Assembly: GCA_027083045.1 (NCBI GenBank)
Contig: JALWQP010000058.1
Coordinates: forward strand, 1-6,454
Direction: 5' to 3'
Origin: Desulfurococcales archaeon
GTDB lineage: Archaea; Thermoproteota; Thermoprotei_A; Sulfolobales; Desulfurococcaceae
Length of the DNA: 6,454 bases
Both the position numbers and the translations under genes were made by a program. Each line of letters starts with the position of its first letter. Positions within the stretch are counted from its first letter, which is position 1. The notes beneath the pieces were generated by a model that was given only the letters and a program-made list of their open reading frames with translations, made no database searches and was not told where the DNA came from. Below, in pieces: positions 1 to 5,002 of the stretch.

Positions 1-257
1 ATATTAAGCAGTAATAACATCCGTACCAATACAAGCTAAAATCATAATAGAACAAATGAGATAGACTTTCCCTGCTAGAATACCTGTTCCTTAGAGAGAA
101 GACTTAGAGGGTCAGGAAACAAGGGAAATCCGTAATTGGTTTAGCGTTGAAATATATTTCTAGATTGCACCGCCTAGTAGTAGATGACACTATTCTTTTC
201 CTTGATTATAATTGTCCTGAAGTAATGTCCTACTAAGTGTAGTGATAGCCTCTAAAT

Positions 258-410
258 ATGACTGCGAACCCACACATAATAATTGATAATGAATGCACAG
301 AAAGAAATGTAGTTCAATATATCGTTAGAGGAATAGCTAAAAGATTAGGGTTTATGTCGGATCAGTGTTTAACTATGCTATCTAGGATGTACTTAGTAGG
401 TATGGTTTAA
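258..410 (+). CDS. Small open frame, 50 aa, possible gene relic
   Basis: An ATG at 258 opens a 50-residue frame ending at a TAA at 408-410. The middle of the product (VVQYIVRGIAKRLGF, then SDQCLTMLSRMYLV) looks amphipathic and helical. It loosely resembles the N-terminal helix region of RsbT/RsbW-type GHKL ATPases, where an 'A.. LGF...D...I' pattern precedes the ATP-binding box, but no N-box or G-box follows, so any such gene would be truncated. There is no clear Shine-Dalgarno site; AGTGAT at 240-245 is too far upstream. The frame is short in AT-rich DNA and could be chance. I do not assign a function. Confidence 0.2.
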   Translation: MTANPHIIIDNECTERNVVQYIVRGIAKRLGFMSDQCLTMLSRMYLVGMV

Positions 411-418
411 CTTTATTT
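409..418 (+). promoter_or_regulatory. Candidate TATA box of the vapBC pair
   Basis: The stretch AACTTTATTT resembles an archaeal TATA element. Initiation about 25 bases downstream would fall near 438-442, just ahead of an AGGG ribosome-binding site (443-446) and the ATG at 453. Sequences of this kind are common in AT-rich DNA, so this is tentative. Confidence 0.3.
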
Positions 419-452
419 GTTTGTTTTTACTATATTCATACTAGGGATGTAT

Positions 453-704
453 ATGAGAGTTGTTTTGAAGGTCCGTAAGAAGGGTGTGATAATTTTACCA
501 AAAAAGCTTAGAGAAGCAGTAGGTATTGATGAGGATGGTGAGGTTATAGTAGATGTTGTTGGTGATAAGCTTGTTCTTAGGGCTTTGAAGCCTAGAGTCG
601 TTGATGTTGACCCGAGTATTGTCGATGAACTTCTCCGCGAGGAGTATAGTCTTGAAACAAAGAGATATAGAGGGATGATTTCTAGTGAGAAGGTTGGTTC
701 TTGA
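453..704 (+). CDS. vapB: AbrB/SpoVT-type antitoxin (VapB)
   Basis: An 83-residue DNA-binding antitoxin expected to neutralise the VapC RNase encoded next and to autorepress the operon. Residues 1-45 form a swapped-hairpin AbrB domain: a first strand (RVVLKVRKKGVIILP), the KKLREAVGI helix, then the strands EVIVDVVGDKLVLRAL. The acidic, helical C-terminus (residues 48-83, DPSIVDELLREEY) is the usual toxin-binding tail. The ATG at 453 was chosen because it gives the normal family N-terminus and has AGGG at 443-446 six bases upstream; a TTG at 417 and an ATG at 447 in the same frame would add a hydrophobic extension that the family lacks. The last 20 bases overlap vapC, which implies translational coupling. 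The domain assignment is firm; the pairing rests on gene order. Confidence 0.85.
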   Translation: MRVVLKVRKKGVIILPKKLREAVGIDEDGEVIVDVVGDKLVLRALKPRVVDVDPSIVDELLREEYSLETKRYRGMISSEKVGS

Positions 705-1134
705 CACGAGTGTTATTATAGAATATATAATCATGAGGAGCCCTTATAGGTCTGTAGCCACCAGACTATTTGAGAAGGCCAAGGCCAGACAGTTGGAACT
801 GTATGTAAATACTGTTACTCTAAGTGAAACACTTTATGTTGCCTCAAGAATATACGAGGCTTCAGGAGTAAATGAACCCAATAGAGAGGCACTTGATTTT
901 ACAGAATGGATTAGAAGTAAAACATATGTGATTAACATAGATGAAGATATAGCATTAAGAGCTGGAGAATTAAAGAAACAACTGCGTATAGCCTTACCAG
1001 ACTGCTATGTCATAGCAACCGCGAAAGCTATGAATGCCACACCTCTCTTTAAAAAGCAAGAAGATGAAATGAAACCAGTAATAAATGATTTGAGAAGGCT
1101 AGGTGTAAAATTCTTAACTGAAATTGAGCTATAA
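685..1134 (+). CDS. vapC: PIN-domain ribonuclease toxin (VapC)
   Basis: A 149-residue PIN-domain endoribonuclease, the likely toxin of the VapBC pair; such enzymes cut RNA in a Mg2+-dependent way until bound by VapB. The expected acidic residues are present: D7 in LVLDTSVIIEYI, E48 in TLSETLYVA and D106 in ALPDCYVIATA. The fourth site falls in LFKKQEDEM (E126/D127/E128), which replaces the more usual 'T.D..F' and is seen in many archaeal PIN proteins. Length is normal for the family. The start is a GTG at 685, preceded by GAGGGATGAT at 670-679 and lying inside the end of vapB (20-base overlap). A TTG at 694 is possible but would shorten the first strand. Catalytic residues look intact, so the toxin is probably active; the target RNA cannot be inferred. 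Confidence 0.85.
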   Translation: MRRLVLDTSVIIEYIIMRSPYRSVATRLFEKAKARQLELYVNTVTLSETLYVASRIYEASGVNEPNREALDFTEWIRSKTYVINIDEDIALRAGELKKQLRIALPDCYVIATAKAMNATPLFKKQEDEMKPVINDLRRLGVKFLTEIEL

Positions 1135-1253
1135 GTCGAAAACGCGCAGACAATTAACTTAGTACATACATGGCGACTGTGCCACATAGTAATAAAAGGA
1201 TTAGCCGCCCACAATAATTATTTATGACTATTACGGCTGCGAATCTCGTCTAG

Positions 1254-1272
1254 TTTTTTCTTGTTTCTTATT
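1254..1272 (+). terminator. T-rich candidate terminator after vapC
   Basis: A run of six T followed by CTTGTTTCTTA resembles archaeal oligo-T termination signals. It lies about 120 bases after the vapC stop and ahead of the next promoter. An imperfect inverted repeat (AGCCG at 1203-1207, CGGCT at 1234-1238) lies upstream, but its 26-base spacer makes a hairpin role doubtful. The rest of 1135-1335 holds no gene that I can see. Confidence 0.4.
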
Positions 1273-1338
1273 TATATTGTATTGCTTAATTTATGATTGT
1301 GGTATTGTCTTTATTTTCTATCATATGAGGATAGTCTA

Positions 1339-1348
1339 TTTTATATTA
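1339..1348 (+). promoter_or_regulatory. TATA box for the NifX-like/Isf-like unit
   Basis: TTTTATATTA is a good archaeal TATA element. Initiation about 25 bases downstream (near 1368) would give a short leader carrying GGTGA at 1376-1380, three bases ahead of the ATG at 1384. Confidence 0.5.
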
Positions 1349-1383
1349 TACATACTATGTAGTTATCTAAGTGGCGGTGAGCC

Positions 1384-1767
1384 ATGAAGGTATTGATCCC
1401 AGTAGAAGACTGCACGGCGAAAAGGCTCTCACCACATTTTGGTAGGGCAGGCGGCTTCATAGTTGTAGATGTACATAATAACGAGGTGATTATGGAAAAA
1501 TGTATGGAGAATCCTCGTGGGCACGGCGTCCCGGCAGGCCAGTACTTTGCGGGCCTTGTCGAGGCTGTCCTCCTGCCGGAGCAGGGCGGTATAGGTTTTA
1601 AGGCCTTAGATGCTCTCCGCAGAAACAATGTCAAAATATACATTGTTAAAGCTCTCAGAGTCAATGAGGCTATAAGAAAGTTCTTGAATGGAGAAGCGAC
1701 TCAATACAGTGGTCAGGGGTGCCGAGGCAGTGTAGCTAAGGACGGCTATCATAACAGGGTCAACTAG
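1384..1767 (+). CDS. NifX/NifB-C-terminal-like cofactor-binding protein
   Basis: A 127-residue protein of the dinitrogenase iron-molybdenum cofactor biosynthesis fold (the NifX/NafY/NifB C-terminal superfamily, RNase H-like). Family marks are the N-terminal strand MKVLIPVEDC, the conserved LSPHFGRA loop (residues 15-22) before strand FIVVDV, the HGVPAGQYFAGL segment (47-58), and GGIGFKALDALRRNNVKIYIV (68-88). Superfamily members bind metal-sulfur cofactors. Many archaea without nitrogenase carry stand-alone copies whose role is not settled, and no nif structural gene is visible here. A GGTGA site at 1376-1380 supports the ATG. The last codons (after about 1735) overlap, in another frame, sequence that encodes the FMN loop of the downstream flavoprotein, so the C-terminal tail (roughly VAKDGYHNRVN) may not be conserved. 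Confidence 0.8.
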   Translation: MKVLIPVEDCTAKRLSPHFGRAGGFIVVDVHNNEVIMEKCMENPRGHGVPAGQYFAGLVEAVLLPEQGGIGFKALDALRRNNVKIYIVKALRVNEAIRKFLNGEATQYSGQGCRGSVAKDGYHNRVN

Positions 1768-2293
1768 GGCTAGGAGCAATGCAGAGCTATTAGCCGGGAA
1801 AGCTGCTGAGCACCTCCAGCGTAAAGGCATTCATGTTGACCTTATAAGGCTTAGAGAATATCGTTTCAGCGGATGCATGGGATGCAGGAGATGTATTGAA
1901 ATAAAGAAGTGCTGTATTATGGATGATATGACCAAGAAGATAATACCAATAATAATGAAGTCCCATACAATCATAGTGTCCTCTCCAGTATACTTTGACA
2001 ACGTCACGGCACTAGTGAAAAAATTCATGGACAGAACATGGTGTATCAGAGGATTTCTCAAAAACAAGGTTCTCGGAGCTATTGTCGTCGGGAGAGGATA
2101 CGGCTTGGATACAGCAATACAGGCCACATATTCGTGGGGGTTGAAGCACGAGATGAGTCTCTGCCATAGAGGTGCAAGGATTAGAGGATACGAATACGGT
2201 GATGCCCTGAAGGATGAGAGAGGCCTACGTGACTTGGAGCGCTTGTGTAATCGATTATACGAAGTAGCCAACATCTTGTTCTCTCGCTTCTAG
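1736..2293 (+). CDS. Iron-sulfur flavoprotein (Isf-like), start codon unresolved
   Basis: A flavodoxin-fold protein of the NADPH-dependent FMN reductase/Isf family, a cytosolic redox carrier. Numbering from 1736: the FMN phosphate loop TGSTRARSN is at residues 7-15. The cysteines C47, C50, C53 and C59 form a compact CX2CX2CX5C motif, matching the [4Fe-4S] motif of Methanosarcina Isf. SSPVYF is at 82-87, and VVGRGYG at 117-123. At 185 residues the length fits the family. No ATG, GTG or TTG lies between the TAG at 1733-1735 and the ATG at 1877. Using 1877 would lose the FMN loop and the first cysteine (TGC at 1874-1876), so it cannot give a working protein. A GTG at 1730, eight bases after GGGGTG (1716-1721), is ideally placed but is followed at once by that TAG. 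Possible explanations are a nonsense mutation, a sequencing error, an ATC/ATA start at 1748/1751, or a +1 frameshift from the upstream gene, which it overlaps. Confidence 0.75.
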   Translation, partial: LRTAIITGSTRARSNAELLAGKAAEHLQRKGIHVDLIRLREYRFSGCMGCRRCIEIKKCCIMDDMTKKIIPIIMKSHTIIVSSPVYFDNVTALVKKFMDRTWCIRGFLKNKVLGAIVVGRGYGLDTAIQATYSWGLKHEMSLCHRGARIRGYEYGDALKDERGLRDLERLCNRLYEVANILFSRF

Positions 2294-2329
2294 TTATTTT
2301 GTTATAGTATAGTTTATATGAAATTCAAA

Positions 2330-2339
2330 ATATTTTTAA
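2330..2339 (+). promoter_or_regulatory. TATA box of the transporter gene
   Basis: ATATTTTTAA, preceded by the purine-rich AAATTCAAA (BRE-like), is a strong archaeal core promoter. Its centre lies about 26 bases before 2361, so initiation should fall at or next to the left edge of the palindromic operator. Confidence 0.6.
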
Positions 2340-2360
2340 GCCTCCTTCTCGATTCTATAA

Positions 2361-2380
2361 TTGACTGACCAGTCAGTCAA
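2361..2380 (+). promoter_or_regulatory. Palindromic TetR-family operator
   Basis: TTGACTGACCAGTCAGTCAA consists of two 9-base arms (TTGACTGAC and GTCAGTCAA) that are perfect inverted copies around a central CA. Each arm repeats TGAC, giving the interleaved half-sites typical of TetR/AcrR operators. It covers the predicted start of transcription, ending at the A of the ATG at 2380, so a bound dimer should block polymerase. The obvious ligand is the TetR-family protein encoded after the transporter. No second copy was found in the window. Confidence 0.75.
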
Positions 2381-2381
2381 T

Positions 2382-2386
2382 GGTGA
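2382..2386 (+). promoter_or_regulatory. Ribosome-binding site deciding the transporter start
   Basis: GGTGA lies five bases before the ATG at 2392 and matches the anti-Shine-Dalgarno of archaeal 16S rRNA. It favours 2392 over the in-frame ATG at 2380, which overlaps the operator and has no such site. Confidence 0.5.
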
Positions 2387-2391
2387 ACAAA

Positions 2392-3375
2392 ATGACAAAA
2401 ATGGCAAAAATAGAAAGGACGATGAAGAAATACCTTCTTCTATTAACAATAATAGCCTTAATCGCGGGGACGATAACCGGGTATTATATGGCGCCGACAA
2501 TAAAGCAGCACAAAGAATTACTAAAATACATCATAATAATACTTGCGATATCGACTCTTTATCCATCAATGATAAAGCTACGATTGGGAAAAATCGGGAG
2601 AGCTATAAGAGATATTAAATCGCTTTTCGCGGCATTCCTTCTAACACTCTTCATAATGCCGGTTTTATCAATGCTTATAGCGAATTACCTCCCAGAACCA
2701 ACAATAAAGCTAGGATACGTTGCTGCCAATATTGTTCCCGCCAGCAGTGCCTCGGTGGGCTACGTATTGCTAGCTGAGGGAAGTATCGAGCTTGCCACAT
2801 CTCTTGTATTCATATCAATTCTCGGCTCATTATTCGTCGGCCCGCTTTACCTGGAATATTATGGAAGCCTAGAAATGATAAAAATACCTATATCCAAAAT
2901 AGCGATATCAATGCTGATAGCTCTTATCACCCCACTAGTATTAGGACAGATAACACGATATTACCTAATACATAGAAAACAAGTAGATGAAAGAAAAATC
3001 GGACCTCACCTATCTTTTATCACGATGACCTGTATGCTGATACTGATATTCTTGCTTATAATGAGCAAGGCACGCATAATCGTGAATAAGCCGAATATAG
3101 CAATAACAATAATTCTCGGCCAGGCTTTTATTATATTGGCCGTTCTCGGCGTATTGTGGATCATTACTAAGACACTAAGAATAGGATACGGCGAACATAC
3201 AGCAATAGCCTATGTTAGTATGACTAAAAATGAGAGCGCAGCTACAATAATCTCAGCTGTTGCATTAGGTGGGGCAGCAACGGTTGCTCCGGCAATAATA
3301 CCCGCAATTCAACCCGTACTCTGCATCATATACCTTCACATACTGGTCAGAATAAGAAGACGGCGAGTATACTAG
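2392..3375 (+). CDS. BART-superfamily transporter (SBF/ACR3-like), probable exporter
   Basis: A 327-residue, very hydrophobic membrane protein with about ten predicted helices (roughly residues 14-32, 46-60, 78-98, 106-126, 133-155, 166-186, 207-224, 237-257, 272-292, 295-317). It resembles the bile acid:sodium symporter/ACR3 arsenite permease superfamily. Similarities are the YPSMIKLRLGKI segment after helix 2, the broken-helix region GYVAANIVPASSASVGYVLLAEG (split here: GYVAANIVPA, then SSASVGYVLLAEG, residues 108-130), and TKNESAATI near 279-287, comparable to the '.RN..LA.' segment of the family. The cysteine that ACR3 arsenite pumps carry in the first crossover region is not present; the only cysteines are C214 and C311. 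Arsenite export is therefore unproven, and an organic anion or other toxin is equally possible. The operator upstream and tetR downstream suggest efflux induced by its substrate. The ATG at 2392 is preferred on ribosome-site spacing; 2380 adds four residues. Confidence 0.7.
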   Translation: MTKMAKIERTMKKYLLLLTIIALIAGTITGYYMAPTIKQHKELLKYIIIILAISTLYPSMIKLRLGKIGRAIRDIKSLFAAFLLTLFIMPVLSMLIANYLPEPTIKLGYVAANIVPASSASVGYVLLAEGSIELATSLVFISILGSLFVGPLYLEYYGSLEMIKIPISKIAISMLIALITPLVLGQITRYYLIHRKQVDERKIGPHLSFITMTCMLILIFLLIMSKARIIVNKPNIAITIILGQAFIILAVLGVLWIITKTLRIGYGEHTAIAYVSMTKNESAATIISAVALGGAATVAPAIIPAIQPVLCIIYLHILVRIRRRRVY

Positions 3376-3379
3376 ATTG

Positions 3380-3410
3380 TTTTATATCTAACATAATTAT
3401 TTTTCCTCTC
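3380..3410 (+). promoter_or_regulatory. Transporter/tetR junction: TATA-like box and T-rich tract
   Basis: TTTTATATCT at 3380-3389 could be a TATA box that starts transcription near 3412, giving tetR a leader of about 15 bases. The T-rich ATTATTTTTCCTCTC at 3396-3410 could end the transporter message. The whole gap between the genes is only 51 bases, so read-through from the transporter promoter, and thus control by the same operator, remains possible. No copy of the TGACTGAC operator lies here. Confidence 0.35.
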
Positions 3411-3426
3411 TAAAACATAAAACAAT

Positions 3427-4002
3427 ATGTGCCTTCGTATTCAGTGTTCAAGGGAAGACGCTTTGGGTAATACACGAGATAAGATCATTGAAGCAGCCAT
3501 TGAAGTGTTCTCAGAGAAAGGATATACTGGGGCAAGCATAGACGAGATAGCAGCAAGAGCTGGTGTCTCCAAAGGCCTTGTATTCTGGTACTATAAGTCA
3601 AAAAAGAACCTTATAAAAGAAGTCGCTCTCAGAGTTCTACCACGTACCCTTTTTGAGAAATGCGCAGATCAATATGGGGGAAAAGAACTCGTTAGCTGTG
3701 TAGTCGATAGCTTTCTAGAGAAATACCACGATAAACGTATGAGAAGGCTACTATTATTTACATTTTCGTATCAAGCCTTAGACGAGGAGATAGATCAAGA
3801 GATCTCCAAGTTATGTAGCTCGACAATAAATCTTCTAGCCAAAAAGGTTTACGGTAGCGATGGAATAGAAGAACGTGTAAAAATAAGAAGTCTAGTGGGT
3901 GCACTGATATGTTACGTCCTTACCCCCCATGAGTGCATTCCATTTGAAAAGTTCGGTGAAACCGTCAAGAAATTGTTTTATCCTGTGGAGGGAAAAACAT
4001 AA
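3427..4002 (+). CDS. TetR/AcrR-family transcriptional regulator
   Basis: A 191-residue dimeric repressor. The N-terminal helix-turn-helix domain spans residues 17-66: DKIIEAAIEVFSEKGYTGAS, then IDEIAARAGVSKGLVFWYYKSKKNLIKEV, where the recognition helix is VSKGLVFWYYKSK. The C-terminal part (70-185) is all helical and diverges, as usual for the ligand-binding domain. It probably represses the transporter just upstream through the palindrome at 2361-2380 and is released by the transported compound. There are seven cysteines (2, 7, 79, 91, 130, 162, 170), which is many for this size, so a thiol-reactive or metalloid ligand can be considered. The ATG at 3427 fits the TATA spacing but has no ribosome site. 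A TTG at 3463, with AGGGA at 3451-3455, would give the more classical N-terminus MGNTRDKII and remove C2 and C7. Confidence 0.85.
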   Translation: MCLRIQCSREDALGNTRDKIIEAAIEVFSEKGYTGASIDEIAARAGVSKGLVFWYYKSKKNLIKEVALRVLPRTLFEKCADQYGGKELVSCVVDSFLEKYHDKRMRRLLLFTFSYQALDEEIDQEISKLCSSTINLLAKKVYGSDGIEERVKIRSLVGALICYVLTPHECIPFEKFGETVKKLFYPVEGKT

Positions 4003-4028
4003 TGAAGCAACCTAGTTCATGGTAGTGA

Positions 4029-4349
4029 TTATTGTATCTTGCCCCTAATCATTTTGATTGCTTTATGGATGGTTATGACCGCCTCAGCGCCGTGAACGAG
4101 TACTGCTATTGATGCCGCTTCCAATAGTTCGTCGAGCCCTATTCCCTCACTAAGCCCCTCAGTAATACATCCCGCGAGACAATCAACGCATCCTATAGCC
4201 GCATACGCGGCAGTCAACGCTAGCCGCTTGGTCTTTTCGTCAAGTTTGCTGGGCCTCCGCACAATTTCTCTAAGATTCTTAAAAGCCGTCAGTAAGTCGG
4301 CTGATATTTCACTAAGTGTTTTCATAGGTGCTGGTAATTCTTCTTTCAT
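4029..4349 (-). CDS. AhpD/carboxymuconolactone decarboxylase-like protein
   Basis: A 106-residue, all-helical protein of the CMD/AhpD superfamily, whose members often act as thiol peroxidases or disulfide reductases through a CxxC pair. The family core runs from residue 36 (LDEKTKRLALTAAYAAIGC) through the cysteine motif to LDELLEAASIAVLVHGAEAV (72-91). The motif reads C54-VD-C57-LAG-C61: the CxxC pair is kept, but the histidine normally three residues further (CxxCxxxH) is replaced by a third cysteine. The ATG overlaps the stop of the ferredoxin gene by four bases (ATGA, 4346-4349), so the two are translationally coupled and probably act together. AAGGA precedes the start, close to the ATG. 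The gene faces tetR tail to tail across 26 bases. The family call is good; substrate and enzymatic activity are unknown. Confidence 0.75.
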   Translation of the reverse strand: MKEELPAPMKTLSEISADLLTAFKNLREIVRRPSKLDEKTKRLALTAAYAAIGCVDCLAGCITEGLSEGIGLDELLEAASIAVLVHGAEAVITIHKAIKMIRGKIQ

Positions 4350-4738
4350 TCCTTGTTCCCACCCATTTTCTTCTTGATCTCCTCGAGCTTCTTCCTCGCC
4401 TTTGTTATTACCTGGTACTTATCCCGCCATGCTCTTAGTTCTCCTAGGTGTGGGAATATGATCGCATCGCGTGGACACATTTTTGCGCATGTATCGCATC
4501 CGACCATACAATTGTATGGCCTGGCGATAATAGGCCTCATTTTCTCGAAGTCCCAGTCGTAGACTGTTCTGCCTGCACATGTTATGAAGCATATACCGCA
4601 TCCTATGCACCGCTCATAGTTTATCCGGGGGTACCAGGGTATCTCCTTTCGAGGTACACCCCACCAAGGCATGCTCGAATAATCTCTTATTGGTCTCCCG
4701 AGAGCATCTTTACCTATAATCCTAGGGCCTTGACTCAT
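4346..4738 (-). CDS. Dicluster [4Fe-4S] ferredoxin-like protein
   Basis: A 130-residue cytosolic electron carrier with two [4Fe-4S] sites. Numbered from the ATG at 4738, the first motif is C44-x2-C47-x2-C50-x3-C54 (CIGCGICFITC). The second is C77-x3-C81-x2-C84-x3-C88-P (NCMVGCDTCAKMCP), with one extra residue between its first two cysteines. A 43-residue N-terminal extension rich in tryptophan and proline (MPWWGVPRKEIPWYP) precedes the clusters, and a charged helical tail (about 103-127) follows; both could be docking surfaces. The start at 4738 was preferred because AGGTGG (complement of 4744-4749) lies five bases upstream; a GTG at 4747 would add three residues and sit on that site. It heads a two-gene operon with the AhpD-like gene and is divergent from the AOR gene, making it a candidate electron acceptor for that enzyme. 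Confidence 0.85.
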   Translation of the reverse strand: MSQGPRIIGKDALGRPIRDYSSMPWWGVPRKEIPWYPRINYERCIGCGICFITCAGRTVYDWDFEKMRPIIARPYNCMVGCDTCAKMCPRDAIIFPHLGELRAWRDKYQVITKARKKLEEIKKKMGGNKE

Positions 4739-4743
4739 GTCTT

Positions 4744-4749
4744 CCACCT
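4744..4749 (-). promoter_or_regulatory. Ribosome-binding site deciding the ferredoxin start
   Basis: On the minus strand this reads AGGTGG, five bases ahead of the ATG at 4738. It argues for that ATG over the in-frame GTG at 4747, which lies within the site. Confidence 0.5.
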
Positions 4750-4821
4750 TTTTTCATTGATGTGTCTTTGTTCAGTATCTTTGAATATCTCATCGGATTT
4801 ATTACTGTTTCCATTTTCATA

Positions 4822-4851
4822 TGATAATCAAGGCTTATCAATAAACCTTGA
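4822..4851. repeat. Interlocked inverted repeats between ferredoxin and AOR genes
   Basis: TGATAA (4822-4827) and TTATCA (4835-4840) form a perfect 6-7-6 dyad. Overlapping it, TCAAGG (4828-4833) and CCTTGA (4846-4851) form a second perfect dyad with a 12-base spacer. The block lies about 84 bases upstream of the ferredoxin start and 150 bases upstream of the AOR start. It could be a regulator site for the divergent pair; chance in AT-rich DNA is not excluded for either dyad alone. Confidence 0.35.
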
Positions 4852-4935
4852 ATTTTCGAACTTTTTCCATTGACATATTGATGTGGGAAATACATGGATT
4901 CAAACAAAATATACAGAAAGCAAACAGTTTATCAG

Positions 4936-4949
4936 CAGATAATAATCTG
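4936..4949. repeat. Short dyad upstream of the AOR promoter
   Basis: CAGAT-AATA-ATCTG is a perfect 5-4-5 inverted repeat ending 16 bases before the candidate AOR TATA element. Position suits an activator or repressor site, but the arms are short. Confidence 0.25.
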
Positions 4950-4965
4950 TATATTACTAACGAAA

Positions 4966-4973
4966 AGCTTTAG
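4966..4973 (+). promoter_or_regulatory. Candidate core promoter of the AOR gene
   Basis: The element AGCTTTAG inside AACGAAAAGCTTTAGAAAAA, with a purine-rich BRE-like flank, resembles crenarchaeal promoters of strongly expressed genes. Initiation about 26 bases downstream falls near 4996-5000, which would leave an almost leaderless message for the ATG at 5003. The rest of 4750-4965 contains no gene that I can support. Confidence 0.4.
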
Positions 4974-5002
4974 AAAAACGTTGACAAAACCATAAACTGG
5001 GG

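Larger units (their letters stand above)
1..452. other. Left-flank region without a convincing gene
   Basis: All frames are broken by frequent stops except a 50-codon frame at 258-410, listed separately. I found no tRNA-like T-arm, no CRISPR-type direct repeats and no transposase fragment. The last 45 bases probably carry the promoter of the vapBC pair. The rest may be degraded coding sequence or an untranslated flank. Confidence 0.5.

Noticed and set aside
1..452. tRNA, C/D-box RNA or CRISPR in the left flank
   Set aside because: No T-arm consensus, no paired C/D and C'/D' boxes, and no repeated units could be found.
453..1134. VapBC as a marker of a larger mobile element
   Set aside because: No integrase, transposase, terminal repeat or attachment site is visible; VapBC pairs are scattered through hyperthermophile chromosomes.
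1171..1184. TGGC-N6-GCCA inverted repeat after vapC as a terminator hairpin
   Set aside because: The arms are only four bases and no T tract follows directly; the T run at 1254 is a better candidate.
1831..2274. Minus-strand 147-codon open frame opposite the flavoprotein gene
   Set aside because: The plus strand carries the FMN loop, the cysteine motif and SPVYF in one frame, so this is a shadow.
2361..2618. Open frame starting at TTG inside the operator
   Set aside because: It is out of frame with the transporter, gives a low-complexity Asn/Asp/Lys-rich product, and overlaps a clear membrane protein gene.
4448..4873. Plus-strand 141-codon open frame opposite the ferredoxin gene
   Set aside because: It lies antisense to a gene with eight conserved cluster cysteines, and its product shows no family features.
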